Below are positions 29,055 to 37,625 of a stretch of 55,032 nucleotides of DNA, in pieces. Origin of the DNA: Microbacterium sp. MYb54 (GTDB lineage Bacteria > Actinomycetota > Actinomycetes > Actinomycetales > Microbacteriaceae). The first letter of the stretch is position 1. The number at the start of each line of letters is the position of its first letter. The notes under the pieces were generated by a model that worked only from the letters and a program-made list of their open reading frames with translations, searched no databases and was not told the DNA's origin. Where the stretch lies: contig NZ_PCPA01000022.1 of assembly GCF_002979515.1 (NCBI RefSeq), positions 1 through 55,032 of the forward strand, read 5' to 3'. Position numbers and translations under genes: made by a program.

Positions 29055-29519
29055 ATGACGAATGATCCCGTGGCGAAGACGGTTCGCCGGCGGATCGTCC
29101 TCGCGGTCCTCGCAGCCACCACGGTCGGGCTCGGATTCCTCGTCCATCGCAACAGCAGCGGAGCACTCGGCGACATCACGGGAGACGCCCTGTACGCCGT
29201 GCTCATCTACCTGCTCGCGGCGTTCGTCGCGCCGCGGTGGCCTCGTCCGGCAGTGGCGCTCTTCGCATTCGCCGTGTGCGCCGGCGTCGAGCTGCTTCAG
29301 CTCACCGGGCTTCCTCGGGATTGGGCATCCGCCTTCCCGCCGATCGAACTCGTCCTCGGAACCGGCTTCGATCTGCGCGACATCGTCGTCTACGCGGCGG
29401 CCGTCGCCGCCGCTTCTCTCACCGACGTCGTCCTCACCCGTGCTCTCACCCCTGCTCTCGCCGGAGCAGGGCCCGGAAACGCCACAGGGCGCCCTCCCGA
29501 AGGAGAGCGCCCTGTGTGA
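29055..29519 (+). CDS. DUF2809 domain-containing membrane protein
   Basis: A 154-residue integral membrane protein with four hydrophobic segments. [19 protein letters not shown] and the segment [12 protein letters not shown], followed by [16 protein letters not shown], match the DUF2809 family, whose function is unknown. It is transcribed divergently from the methyltransferase gene. An upstream in-frame start exists far into the neighbouring gene, but TATGGT six bases before the ATG at 29055 supports this start. Its last codons lie inside the shared terminator hairpin with rplT. Confidence 0.8.
   Translation: MTNDPVAKTVRRRIVLAVLAATTVGLGFLVHRNSSGALGDITGDALYAVLIYLLAAFVAPRWPRPAVALFAFAVCAGVELLQLTGLPRDWASAFPPIELVLGTGFDLRDIVVYAAAVAAASLTDVVLTRALTPALAGAGPGNATGRPPEGERPV
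29483..29516. terminator. Bidirectional terminator of DUF2809 gene and infC-rpmI-rplT operon
   Basis: A 10-base-pair stem (29483-29492 with 29507-29516) extended after one mismatch by four more pairs. On the minus strand the loop is the stable UUCG tetraloop closed by C-G. It lies 12 bases past the rplT stop and overlaps the last codons of the DUF2809 gene. Confidence 0.8.
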
Positions 29520-29527
29520 AGAGATGC

Positions 29528-29914
29528 TTACGCAGCCGACTTCGGTGCGTTGACGTCGGAGGGCAGAGCCTTCTTCGCCGTCTCGACCAGCGTCGTGAAC
29601 GTCGCCGCGTCGTTGACCGCGAGGTCGGCGAGCATGCGACGGTCGACCGTGACACCCGCGAGGCCGAGGCCCTGGATGAGACGGTTGTAGGTCATGCCGT
29701 TCTGGCGCGCCGCAGCGTTGATGCGCTGGATCCAGAGGCGGCGGAAGTCGCCCTTGCGCTTGCGACGGTCACGGTACGAGTAGACCAGCGAGTGGATGAC
29801 CTGCTCTTTGGCCTTGCGGTAGAGGCGCGAACGCTGACCGCGGTAACCCTTTGCGCGCTCGAGGATGACCCGGCGCTTCTTGTGGGCGTTTACTGCCCGC
29901 TTGACTCTTGCCAT
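29528..29914 (-). CDS. rplT: Ribosomal protein L20
   Basis: A 128-residue bL20, a primary 23S rRNA-binding protein needed early in 50S assembly. The N-terminal basic extension [19 protein letters not shown] and the core [38 protein letters not shown] are unmistakable. It is the last gene of infC-rpmI-rplT and ends at a strong bidirectional terminator. Confidence 0.98.
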   Translation of the reverse strand: MARVKRAVNAHKKRRVILERAKGYRGQRSRLYRKAKEQVIHSLVYSYRDRRKRKGDFRRLWIQRINAAARQNGMTYNRLIQGLGLAGVTVDRRMLADLAVNDAATFTTLVETAKKALPSDVNAPKSAA

Positions 29915-29949
29915 TTTCCTGTGTTCCTATTCGTGCGTTCGGGCGCGCG

Positions 29950-30144
29950 TCAGCGGCCGAGAAGCTTCTTGGCGACCTTGGTGTCAGCCTTCGAGAGCAC
30001 CTGGTCCTGGTTCAGACGACGGGTGCGACGGCTCGACTTGTGCTCGAGGTTGTGGCGCATCCCGGCCTGCTGCTTCTTCAGCTTGCCGCTGCCGGTGATC
30101 TTGAAGCGCTTCTTAGCACCCGAGTGGGTCTTCTGCTTCGGCAT
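29950..30144 (-). CDS. rpmI: Ribosomal protein L35
   Basis: A 64-residue bL35 of the 50S subunit: [20 protein letters not shown] and [15 protein letters not shown] are diagnostic. It lies between infC and rplT, 35 bases before rplT, in the order conserved across bacteria. Confidence 0.98.
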   Translation of the reverse strand: MPKQKTHSGAKKRFKITGSGKLKKQQAGMRHNLEHKSSRRTRRLNQDQVLSKADTKVAKKLLGR

Positions 30145-30216
30145 CTTCTCTTCCTTCGTATGGCGCCTTCTCAGGCGACGGTGTCAACCCGCGGTGCGGG
30201 AGTTCTGGGGCGGTGG

Positions 30217-30843
<627 letters not shown>

Positions 30844-30849
30844 GCGGAA

Positions 30850-30855
30850 CTCCTT
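30850..30855 (-). promoter_or_regulatory. Ribosome binding site fixing the ATC start of infC
   Basis: AAGGAG on the minus strand with a six-base spacer to ATC. Its placement selects the non-AUG codon as the start. Confidence 0.85.
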
Positions 30856-30920
30856 AGACGATGTGATTCGGCCACCGCGACGCTCTCTGCATCACGGGCG
30901 AAATCGGAATCGTCCCACCC

Positions 30921-31065
30921 ACCGGCATTCAGACGCCGGCTCCACACCCTGTCTGCCGGGTCCGTCTTGCGGACGGAGCCGGTGGAGTGCAAGACCCGGT
31001 AGCCTTGAACGGCAAGCGCGGGTGGGAAGTGAATCCTCTTTCGATCCGGAGCATGACGCTCCGGA
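30921..31065 (-). promoter_or_regulatory. Structured 5' leader of the infC operon
   Basis: The ~240 bases before infC hold three hairpins: a CCGGC/GCCGG stem around 30922-30940, a CCGTC/GACGG stem around 30962-30976, and TCCGGAGC/GCTCCGGA at 31045-31052 and 31058-31065 with a five-base loop. Leaders of infC-rpmI-rplT operons are sites of L20 or IF-3 autoregulation in other bacteria. Whether this one binds L20 cannot be told. No coding sequence is evident. Confidence 0.45.
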
Positions 31066-31097
31066 GCCCGCCAAAGTCTAACAGAAAGCAAGGCGAA

Positions 31098-31496
31098 GTG
31101 ACGAACCAGGCATCGGACGAGGCTGCACGAGAGCGCGAAGAGCGCTGGGCACGTCAGGAGGAGGCCGCGTCGTCGGCCACCCGAGACATCGCCGATGTCC
31201 CCTCCGTCGAGGTGATCACCACCGCCGCCGTGCACCTCATGAGTGCGGCAGCCGTCAAACTCGGCCTCGCAGACGATCCCGACGCAGCAGCTCAGCTCGA
31301 CCTCGACGAGGCACGCAAGCTCATCAACGCCTTGGCCGGGCTCATCACCGCCGGCGCCCCCGAGATCAGCGACATGCACGCACGGTCGTTGCGCGACGGC
31401 CTCCGCTCGCTGCAGCTCGCCTTCCGGGAAGCATCCACGATCCCCGACCCGATCGGCAAGGGGCCTGGCGAGAAGTGGACGGGGCCCGTCAACTAG
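31098..31496 (+). CDS. DUF1844 domain-containing protein
   Basis: A 132-residue cytoplasmic protein of the DUF1844 family. Hallmarks are IADVPSVEVITTAAVHLMSAAAVKLGL and DLDEARKLINALAGLI. The N-terminal ~35 residues are charged (EREERWARQEE). Function is unknown; actinobacterial members commonly sit beside infC, as here, transcribed divergently. The start is taken as GTG at 31098, with AAGG a few bases upstream. Confidence 0.85.
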   Translation: MTNQASDEAAREREERWARQEEAASSATRDIADVPSVEVITTAAVHLMSAAAVKLGLADDPDAAAQLDLDEARKLINALAGLITAGAPEISDMHARSLRDGLRSLQLAFREASTIPDPIGKGPGEKWTGPVN

Positions 31497-31513
31497 TACG
31501 TGGGGCGGGCGCT

Positions 31514-31593
31514 GCGGTTCCCGCCTTCGCTCGCAGAGCGGGTTCCCTCCCGCTTCGCGGGCCCCTCCCGATGCTCGCGCCGGCGGGAACCGC
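31514..31593. repeat. Large extragenic inverted repeat (REP-like)
   Basis: Perfect 12-base arms GCGGTTCCCGCC (31514-31525) and GGCGGGAACCGC (31582-31593) flank 56 bases that hold another related GCGGGTTCCCTCCCGC hairpin. It lies between converging genes, so it could be a bidirectional terminator or one copy of a genome-wide palindromic repeat. Confidence 0.6.
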
Positions 31594-31646
31594 GGCGCCC
31601 TCACGTCGCATTGACTTCGGACGAGGAGTATGGGGCACTCCTGCCG

Positions 31647-32060
31647 TCAAGGTGTGAGGACGAGGGGTTCTGCGGTCGAGGGGCCAGGGCAGGCGCCTCC
31701 GGTGCGGGTCCAGGCGATCGACTCTTCGGACTCGTGGATGAGGGTTCCCTGCGCGTCGAAGAGACGGATCTCGACGGTGTCCGGCGTGGCCATGTCGAAT
31801 GCCAGGCTCCACGTACCGTCGTCTTGAGGCGTCGCCGCATACAGATTGGCCGCGGAGGTCGCATCTTCGCCCGGTGCTGGTGAGCATTTCGCCTCCACGC
31901 AGAACTGGATGGCCGCGACGTCCGGGAACGCGCTCACATCGAGGGCCACCGCGCTGAGGTAGGCGATAGCCGGACATGCTGTGTAGCAGCCCGTCGTCCC
32001 GGTCGTGACGCCTCCGAGGAGCGCGACGACGGCGAGGGCGCGCAGCTGACGGCGGGACAT
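31647..32060 (-). CDS. Small secreted lipoprotein of unknown function
   Basis: A 137-residue protein. The N-terminus MSRRQLRALAVVALLGGVTT ends in a TTGC lipobox, placing the lipidated Cys at residue 25. Four further cysteines (YTAC, FCVEAKC, GACPG) suggest disulfide bonds. The mature part looks beta-rich (WSLAFDMATPDTVEIRLFD), with no family I recognise. TACGAT lies six bases before the ATG. The gene starts 22 bases after the SseB gene on the same strand but has its own promoter signal. Confidence 0.75.
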   Translation of the reverse strand: MSRRQLRALAVVALLGGVTTGTTGCYTACPAIAYLSAVALDVSAFPDVAAIQFCVEAKCSPAPGEDATSAANLYAATPQDDGTWSLAFDMATPDTVEIRLFDAQGTLIHESEESIAWTRTGGACPGPSTAEPLVLTP

Positions 32061-32066
32061 GGCCCG

Positions 32067-32072
32067 ATCGTA
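32067..32072 (-). promoter_or_regulatory. -10 box of a leaderless lipoprotein promoter
   Basis: TACGAT on the minus strand, six bases before the ATG at 32060. Confidence 0.45.
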
Positions 32073-32082
32073 GCGAACGGAG

Positions 32083-32880
32083 TCAGAGGCTGCGGCGAAG
32101 CTTCACGGTCAGCGAATCCGCGAGCACGGCGATGCGGTCATCGGATGCCCAGCGCTGAGCGAGACGCGAGAGCACGGCGTCGAGCACCTCACGCTCCAAA
32201 CCGTCCACGAGTTCGAGGATCACGATCAGCTCCGGTCCGCGCAGGCGCGCATCGGGATCGCCGGATGCCACGGCCACATCGATCACCGCCAGTTCGTGGG
32301 CCACGCTCTCCTGCAGCGCGGTGAAGACCTCGGTCGACAAGAAGCTCGGCTCCCAGCGGTGGCCCTGGGCGATCGCCCAGACGGCAGGACGCCGGATGAC
32401 GAACTCGGTCTCGGACGTCGGGTCGAGCACGATGAGGTCGGTGTCGTCCGCCGACGCTGCCAGTGCCGCCCGAAGAGCTTCGACGGGAATCGGCCTAGCG
32501 GTGGGATCCCACCTCTGCATAGCCTCGACCGAGGAGAAGACGGGCTGTACGCGACGGCCGTCGGGAGCAGCCACCGTCACGATCGACAGCTCCTGTGTCT
32601 TGTCGACAGCGAGACCGCTCGGCGCGACGCCCTCTTCGCCCTTCTCGGCGATGAGGGGAATCAGCACCCGCGCAGCGCGGAAGGCGTCGACGACCTCGAC
32701 CTGGCCACCCTCGCCGGCCCGGAAGCTGAGCAGGGCCGCCAGCAGGGCCGGGTCGGCCGAGCCGTCGTCTGCGGCATGCGGGTTCGGCTCGAAGCTGCGC
32801 CCCTCCCACGGAACCCCGGCCGAATCGCCATGGTTGTGCGGCTCGGGTCCGCAGGAGTGCGCGTCAGTCTCCTGCGACAT
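32083..32880 (-). CDS. SseB family protein
   Basis: A 265-residue soluble protein. The region from residue ~35 ([20 protein letters not shown]) through [32 protein letters not shown] and [16 protein letters not shown] matches the SseB N-terminal domain, a family of unclear function found in enhanced-serine-sensitivity proteins. The start [19 protein letters not shown] at 32880 lies 17 bases inside the end of priA, so the gene is the last of the his operon. A longer reading frame upstream is not credible because it would overlap priA extensively. Confidence 0.83.
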   Translation of the reverse strand: MSQETDAHSCGPEPHNHGDSAGVPWEGRSFEPNPHAADDGSADPALLAALLSFRAGEGGQVEVVDAFRAARVLIPLIAEKGEEGVAPSGLAVDKTQELSIVTVAAPDGRRVQPVFSSVEAMQRWDPTARPIPVEALRAALAASADDTDLIVLDPTSETEFVIRRPAVWAIAQGHRWEPSFLSTEVFTALQESVAHELAVIDVAVASGDPDARLRGPELIVILELVDGLEREVLDAVLSRLAQRWASDDRIAVLADSLTVKLRRSL

Positions 32881-33610
32881 CCAGGGCCTCAGCCAGCGTG
32901 AATGCGCCAGCGTAGAGTGCCTTGCCGACGATCGCACCCTCGACGCCCAGCGGCACGAGCTCGCGGAGAGCCGCGATGTCGTCCAGGCTCGAGATGCCAC
33001 CGGATGCGACGACCGGCTTCGGAGTGCGCGAGGTCACCTCGCGCAGGAGTTCGAGGTTCGGGCCGCGAAGCGTGCCGTCCTTCGTGACATCCGTGACGAC
33101 GTAGCGGCTGCAGCCCGCGTCTTCCAGGCGTTCGAGCACCTCCCAGAGGTCCCCGCCCTCCTTGGTCCAGCCGCGGGCGGCGAGCGTCGTGCCCCGCACA
33201 TCGAGGCCGACCGCGATCGCCTCACCGTAGCGGCCGATCACATCTGCCGCCCACTCGGGGTTCTCCAGCGCTGCGGTGCCCAGGTTGATCCGGGTCGCAC
33301 CGCTCTCCAGAGCCGCCTCCAGCGTCGCGTCATCGCGGATGCCGCCGGAGAGTTCGATGTTCACGCCCTTGAACTGCTTGATCACCTTACGCAGGATCGG
33401 TGCGTTGCTGCCCCGCCCGAAAGCGGCGTCGAGATCGACGAGGTGGATCCACTTCGCACCCTGTGCAGCCCACTCCCCTGCAGCGTCCAGCGGGTCGCCG
33501 TAGCTCGTCTCGGTCCCGGCCTCGCCCTGGGTCAGACGAACAGCCTTGCCGCCGGCGACATCGACCGCGGGAAGGAGCGTGAGCGAGGGGGACTGCGCGA
33601 AGTCGTTCAT
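32864..33610 (-). CDS. priA: Phosphoribosyl isomerase (HisA/PriA)
   Basis: A 248-residue TIM-barrel isomerase. [19 protein letters not shown] carries the N-terminal catalytic Asp; [16 protein letters not shown] and [14 protein letters not shown] are typical, and [15 protein letters not shown] has the second Asp. In Actinobacteria this enzyme commonly also performs the tryptophan-pathway TrpF reaction, and trpF is then absent; that cannot be checked here. The ATG at 33610 fits the family; a longer frame upstream does not. It is separated from hisH by 103 bases. hisF is not present downstream. Confidence 0.92.
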   Translation of the reverse strand: MNDFAQSPSLTLLPAVDVAGGKAVRLTQGEAGTETSYGDPLDAAGEWAAQGAKWIHLVDLDAAFGRGSNAPILRKVIKQFKGVNIELSGGIRDDATLEAALESGATRINLGTAALENPEWAADVIGRYGEAIAVGLDVRGTTLAARGWTKEGGDLWEVLERLEDAGCSRYVVTDVTKDGTLRGPNLELLREVTSRTPKPVVASGGISSLDDIAALRELVPLGVEGAIVGKALYAGAFTLAEALDVAGD

Positions 33611-33668
33611 GGGTTCCTTGGATCGGGAAGCTCTACGGCCCGGAGCGGGCACGAGAACCGAGGGTAGT

Positions 33669-33711
33669 CCGCCCGAGGGCGGGGGACAAAACGGGTGACG
33701 CCTGTCGGCGT
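33669..33711 (-). other. Two hairpins in the hisH-priA gap
   Basis: CCGCCC/GGGCGG (33669-33682) and ACGCC/GGCGT (33698-33711) lie just after the hisH stop, in the only sizeable gap of the his operon. They could act as a weak terminator or a processing site. The rest of the gap shows no gene. Confidence 0.35.
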
Positions 33712-33713
33712 TG

Positions 33714-34349
33714 TCAGAGGCTCTCGACCCAGTTGCGCAGCAGCTGGATGCCCGCGTCTCCGGACTTCTCCGGGTGGAACTGGGTCGCCGAAAGCGGACC
33801 GTTCTCGACCGCGGCGAGGAAGGGGTCGCCGTAGGTCGTCCAGGTGAGGACGGGCTCGGGGAACGGGGGGATGACATCGAGCTCCCAGGACTGCGCGGCG
33901 TAAGAGTGCACGAAGTAGAAGCGCTCCTGCTCGATGCCCTTGAAGAGGACGCTGTTCGGGCCCGACTCGACCGTGTTCCAGCCCATGTGCGGCAACACCG
34001 GTGCGTTGAGCTCGGTGACGGCGCCCGGCCACTCGCCGAGCCCCGCGGTGTCGTGACCGCGCTCGACGCCATGCTCGAACAGCACCTGCATGCCGACGCA
34101 GATGCCGAGCACCGGACGACCACCGGCCAGGCGACGGTCGATGATCTCATCTCCGCCGTGCGCGCGGAGTGCGTCGCGGACGGCTTGGAACGCTCCGACA
34201 CCCGGGACGACGAGTCCGTCGGCCTCGAGAGCCGTGGCACGGTCGCGGGTCAACACCGCATCCGCGCCAGCGGCGACGAGCGCCTTGACCGCTGAGTGGA
34301 CGTTGCCCGACTCGTAGTCGAACACCGCGATGCGAGGTGCTCCGCTCAC
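33714..34349 (-). CDS. hisH: Imidazole glycerol phosphate synthase glutaminase subunit
   Basis: A 211-residue class I glutamine amidotransferase that supplies ammonia to HisF. The catalytic Cys is in [14 protein letters not shown]; the oxyanion segment is [23 protein letters not shown] and TQFHPEKS hold the catalytic His and Glu. It overlaps hisB by four bases. Its partner HisF is not in the window. Confidence 0.96.
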   Translation of the reverse strand: MSGAPRIAVFDYESGNVHSAVKALVAAGADAVLTRDRATALEADGLVVPGVGAFQAVRDALRAHGGDEIIDRRLAGGRPVLGICVGMQVLFEHGVERGHDTAGLGEWPGAVTELNAPVLPHMGWNTVESGPNSVLFKGIEQERFYFVHSYAAQSWELDVIPPFPEPVLTWTTYGDPFLAAVENGPLSATQFHPEKSGDAGIQLLRNWVESL

Positions 34350-34963
34350 AGTGCGCCCTTGGTGGAGGGGATGCCGTCGACCAAGGGGTCCAGCGCCTTG
34401 GCCTGACGGAATGCGCGGGCGAATGCCTTGTACTCCGCCTCGGCGATGTGGTGCGGGTCACGGCCTCCGAGCACGCGTACGTGCACCGTCAGAGCGGCGT
34501 TAAAGGTGATGGCTTCGAACGAGTGACGCACCAGCGAGCCCGTGAAGTGTCCGCCGATGAGGTGGTGCTCGAACCCTGCGGGCTCCCCCGTGTGCACGAG
34601 GTACGGACGCCCGGAGATGTCGACGACCGCCTGCGCGAGCGCCTCATCGAGCGGTACGAGCGCATCGCCGTAGCGGGAGATGCCGGACTTGTCGCCGAGA
34701 GCTTCGAGGATGGCCTGGCCGAGCACGATCGAGACGTCTTCGACGGTGTGGTGCGCGTCGATGTGGGTGTCGCCCGATGCACGCACCGTCAGGTCGGTGA
34801 GCGAGTGCTTCGCGAAGGCGGTGAGCATGTGGTCGAAGAACGGCACCGAGGTGTCGATATGGCTCACACCTGTGCCATCGAGGTTCAGCTCGAGCTCGAC
34901 GGTGGACTCCGACGTGCTGCGGACGCGTCTCGCGGTGCGCGGGGTCGATACGGGGGTGCTCAT
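34346..34963 (-). CDS. hisB: Imidazoleglycerol-phosphate dehydratase
   Basis: A 205-residue single-function HisB, without the phosphatase domain found in enterics. [31 protein letters not shown] and the metal-binding [16 protein letters not shown] repeat are diagnostic of the two manganese sites. The ATG at 34963 ([15 protein letters not shown]) overlaps the hisC stop by four bases. Confidence 0.96.
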   Translation of the reverse strand: MSTPVSTPRTARRVRSTSESTVELELNLDGTGVSHIDTSVPFFDHMLTAFAKHSLTDLTVRASGDTHIDAHHTVEDVSIVLGQAILEALGDKSGISRYGDALVPLDEALAQAVVDISGRPYLVHTGEPAGFEHHLIGGHFTGSLVRHSFEAITFNAALTVHVRVLGGRDPHHIAEAEYKAFARAFRQAKALDPLVDGIPSTKGAL

Positions 34964-36045
34964 GAAGCCGATCCTATCGAGGCCAGCGCGTCGAGGAACG
35001 CGGTGGTCTCGGCCTCGGTTCCCGCGCTCACCCTGAGGTGCCCCGGGATGCCGACGTCGCGCACCAGCACGCCTCGGTCGTACAGCTGCTGCCAGATGGC
35101 CTTGGGGTCGGCTACGCCACCGAACAGCACGAAGTTCGACCACGACTCGTGCGGCTGGTATCCGAGCGCTTCGAGGGTCGCTGTGATCCGGTCGCGCTGC
35201 TCGACGATCTCCTCGACCATGCCGAGCATCACGTCGGAGTTGCGCAGCGCAGCCACGGCCGCCGCCTGGGTGAGGCTGCTCAGGTGATAGGGCAGCCGCA
35301 CCAGACGCAGCGCATCGATGAAGGCCGGGTCTGCCGCGAGATAGCCGACCCGAGCCCCGGCGAAGGCGAATGCCTTGCTCATCGTGCGGGAGACGGCGAG
35401 TCGAGGGCGACCTTCGAGCAGGGTCAACGCGGATGCCGCATCGTGGGGGGCGAACTCCTGGTACGCCTCATCGACGACGACGATGCCCCGCGACGCCTCA
35501 TAGACCGCTTCGACGACATCCAGACCGAGCGGTGTACCGGTGGGGTTGTTGGGCGAGCAGAGGATGATCACGTCGGGGTCGGCAGCGCGCACCTGCTCCG
35601 CAGCCTCATCGGCGGTGATCGTGTAGTCGGGCTGACGGGTACCGGCAATCCATCGCGCTCCGGTCCCCTGCGCGATAAGCGGGTACATCGAGTACGTCGG
35701 GGCGAAGCCGAACGCCGTACGCCCCGGGCCTGCGAACGCCTGCAGGATGTGCTGCAGCACCTCGTTGGAACCGTTGCCGGCCCAGATCTGCTCGGCAGTG
35801 AGACCGTGGCCCAGGTACTCCGCGAACGACTCCCGGAGGGTGGTGAATTCCCGGTCCGGATAACGGTTGACCTCGTGGATCGCCACAGCGATGCCGTCGA
35901 GGATGTCACTCGCCACTGCATCCGGAATCGGATGGGTGTTCTCGTTCACATTGAGCGCGATCGGAAGAGGCGCTTGCGGAGCACCGTACGGAGTCAGTCC
36001 GCGAAGATCGTCTCGAAGTGGGAGATCGTTGAGGGAGAGGGTCAC
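34960..36045 (-). CDS. hisC: Histidinol-phosphate aminotransferase
   Basis: A class I/II PLP aminotransferase of ~361 residues. [40 protein letters not shown] and the PLP lysine in [17 protein letters not shown] are all present. Two starts are possible: ATG at 36054 overlaps a -10 TAACAT, while GTG at 36045 ([13 protein letters not shown]) lies seven bases after it. I chose the latter, since no ribosome binding site precedes the ATG; the difference is three residues. It is the first gene of hisC-hisB-hisH-priA-sseB; hisD is not adjacent. Confidence 0.94.
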   Translation of the reverse strand: MTLSLNDLPLRDDLRGLTPYGAPQAPLPIALNVNENTHPIPDAVASDILDGIAVAIHEVNRYPDREFTTLRESFAEYLGHGLTAEQIWAGNGSNEVLQHILQAFAGPGRTAFGFAPTYSMYPLIAQGTGARWIAGTRQPDYTITADEAAEQVRAADPDVIILCSPNNPTGTPLGLDVVEAVYEASRGIVVVDEAYQEFAPHDAASALTLLEGRPRLAVSRTMSKAFAFAGARVGYLAADPAFIDALRLVRLPYHLSSLTQAAAVAALRNSDVMLGMVEEIVEQRDRITATLEALGYQPHESWSNFVLFGGVADPKAIWQQLYDRGVLVRDVGIPGHLRVSAGTEAETTAFLDALASIGSAS

Positions 36046-36052
36046 CCTTCCC

Positions 36053-36058
36053 ATGTTA
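36053..36058 (-). promoter_or_regulatory. Candidate -10 box of the his operon
   Basis: TAACAT on the minus strand, seven bases before the GTG at 36045. It overlaps the alternative ATG start and so argues against it. Confidence 0.35.
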
Positions 36059-36100
36059 AGCCGCCCGCTGAGCGGATGACGAAACGTTGCGGCGACCTGC

Positions 36101-36469
36101 TCAGTTCGCGTACTGCGCAGGAATCGCGAGAGTCTGGCCGATCTGGAGCTCGCCGCCTCGCAGCAGGTTCATCCGACTGATCTCGCCGATGACGTCGCGC
36201 GGATCGGCGTCGGGTGCAACCCCGGTCGCGATCGACCAGAGCGTGTCACCCGGCATGACCGTCACGGTCTCGACGCTCACTGCAGCCGTGTCTGCCCCTG
36301 AGGCGATGGCGCTGCCTCCGCTGAGTGCCGCGAAGGCGATGCCGAGTGCCAGGGGTACCGACGCGAGCGCCAGCAGCACACCACGACCACGCGTCGTCAG
36401 CCGCAGTCGCGTCGACGGACGCGAGGATGCCGGGATGACTGCTGCGGTGCTGAAGCTGATGCTGCTCAT
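36101..36469 (-). CDS. LysM-domain membrane protein divergent from lexA (YneA/DivS-like)
   Basis: A 122-residue protein with a cytoplasmic N-terminus, one membrane segment (GVLLALASVPLALGIAFAAL, residues ~50-70) and an extracytoplasmic LysM domain (VMPGDTLWSIATGV to GQTLAIP) that binds peptidoglycan. This layout and its position back-to-back with lexA match SOS-induced division inhibitors such as Bacillus YneA. It has a good AAGGAG ribosome binding site. Division inhibition is inferred from family and context, not proven by sequence. Confidence 0.8.
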   Translation of the reverse strand: MSSISFSTAAVIPASSRPSTRLRLTTRGRGVLLALASVPLALGIAFAALSGGSAIASGADTAAVSVETVTVMPGDTLWSIATGVAPDADPRDVIGEISRMNLLRGGELQIGQTLAIPAQYAN

Positions 36470-36574
36470 GTCGTGCTCCTTATCCTGTTCCGGAGCCGTC
36501 AGGCTGCCGGGGGAAGTTGGCGTAGCGTTCGCATTCGCGTCTCGGCCGGGAGCCGTGAATGCGAAGCTACGTAC

Positions 36575-36588
36575 CGAAGATATCTTCG
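36575..36588. promoter_or_regulatory. Candidate SOS box 1 (LexA operator)
   Basis: CGAAGATATCTTCG is a perfect 14-base palindrome. The CGAA-N6-TTCG spacing equals that of the Gram-positive LexA box CGAAC-N4-GTTCG, although the inner C and G are replaced. It lies in the lexA/LysM divergent region. Confidence 0.5.
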
Positions 36589-36591
36589 AGT

Positions 36592-36607
36592 TCGAACATC
36601 TGTCAAG
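36592..36607. promoter_or_regulatory. Candidate SOS box 2 (degenerate)
   Basis: TCGAAC-ATCT-GTCAAG: the left half matches the LexA half-site TCGAAC exactly and the right half keeps GT. It is 17 bases after box 1, and closely spaced operators are common at SOS promoters. The remainder of 36470-36759 shows no gene. Confidence 0.4.
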
Positions 36608-36759
36608 TATTCTTCGAAACCACAACCGGAAATTGACCGACACGCTCGAACAGATCTTCCAGATCAGCCGGTTTCTCGGATACGGTTTCGATAGGGATAC
36701 CCCACCACGGGCCTCCGACATTCGAAGAGCGAAGTCGGATCACGCACTTAAGGAGCACC

Positions 36760-37446
36760 ATGAGCGAGAACTCTGCCCCCGAGTCGGAGGCACCACGGAC
36801 GCGCCGCCGCAAGAGCCTCAGCCCGAAGCAGATGGCGATCCTCGAGGTCATCCAGAACTCGATCGCACACCACGGCTACCCGCCGAGCATGCGGGAGATC
36901 GGCGACGCAGTCGGCCTCAAGTCGCTCTCCAGCGTGACTCACCAGCTCGGTCAGCTCGAGCTCAGCGGCTACCTCAGGCGCGACCCCGGCAAGACCAGGG
37001 CGATGGAGGTTCTCATCGACCTCCCGGGCAGCGGTACCGAGAACCCGGCCGACGTCGCGACCCCGGTCGGTGACGCCGCTCTCGTCCCTCTGGTCGGCCG
37101 CATCGCTGCCGGCGTGCCGATCACCGCGGATCAGCAGGTCGAGGAGATCTTCCCCCTCCCCCGCCAGCTGGTGGGCAAGGGCGACCTGTTCATGCTCAAG
37201 GTCTCCGGCGAGTCGATGATCGACGCCGCCATCTGCGACGGCGACTGGGTCGTCGTGCGCTCGCAGAACAGTGCGGAGAACGGCGAGATCGTGGCCGCGA
37301 TGCTCGACGGCGAGGCGACGGTCAAGGTACTGCGCCGCCGCGACGGTCACACCTGGCTGCTCCCCCGCAACTCGGCTTTCGAGCCCATCCTCGGCGATGA
37401 GGCCGTCGTCCTCGGCAAGATCGTGGCAGTCCTCCGCGCAGTCTGA
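36760..37446 (+). CDS. lexA: SOS transcriptional repressor LexA
   Basis: A 228-residue repressor. The N-terminal winged helix ([40 protein letters not shown]) binds operators. The S24 protease domain has the cleavage site Ala117-Gly118 in RIAAGVP, Ser152 in GESMID and Lys189 in ATVKV. RecA-triggered self-cleavage would derepress the LysM gene and lexA itself. A strong AAGGAG precedes the ATG. A terminator follows. Confidence 0.97.
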   Translation: MSENSAPESEAPRTRRRKSLSPKQMAILEVIQNSIAHHGYPPSMREIGDAVGLKSLSSVTHQLGQLELSGYLRRDPGKTRAMEVLIDLPGSGTENPADVATPVGDAALVPLVGRIAAGVPITADQQVEEIFPLPRQLVGKGDLFMLKVSGESMIDAAICDGDWVVVRSQNSAENGEIVAAMLDGEATVKVLRRRDGHTWLLPRNSAFEPILGDEAVVLGKIVAVLRAV

Positions 37447-37462
37447 CGCTACTCAGCACGAC

Positions 37463-37494
37463 GAAGGCCCTCCCGGTTTCCCGGGAGGGCCTTC
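37463..37494 (+). terminator. Terminator after lexA
   Basis: A perfect 14-base-pair stem (37463-37476 with 37481-37494) and a four-base loop, 17 bases after the lexA stop. Confidence 0.85.
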
Positions 37495-37613
37495 GAACAT
37501 TCTCCGCCGGTAAGGCCACAGTCCTGGTTCACTCGAAGACCCCCATCACCTCGAAGACCCCGATCGCCTCGACGAGTCAGCGCACTCGTGCGACGCCGGG
37601 TGTCGTCGGCCCA

Positions 37614-37619
37614 TAGGCT
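37614..37619 (+). promoter_or_regulatory. -10 box of a leaderless S9-peptidase promoter
   Basis: TAGGCT, six bases before the ATG at 37626. Confidence 0.45.
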
Positions 37620-37625
37620 CGAAGC

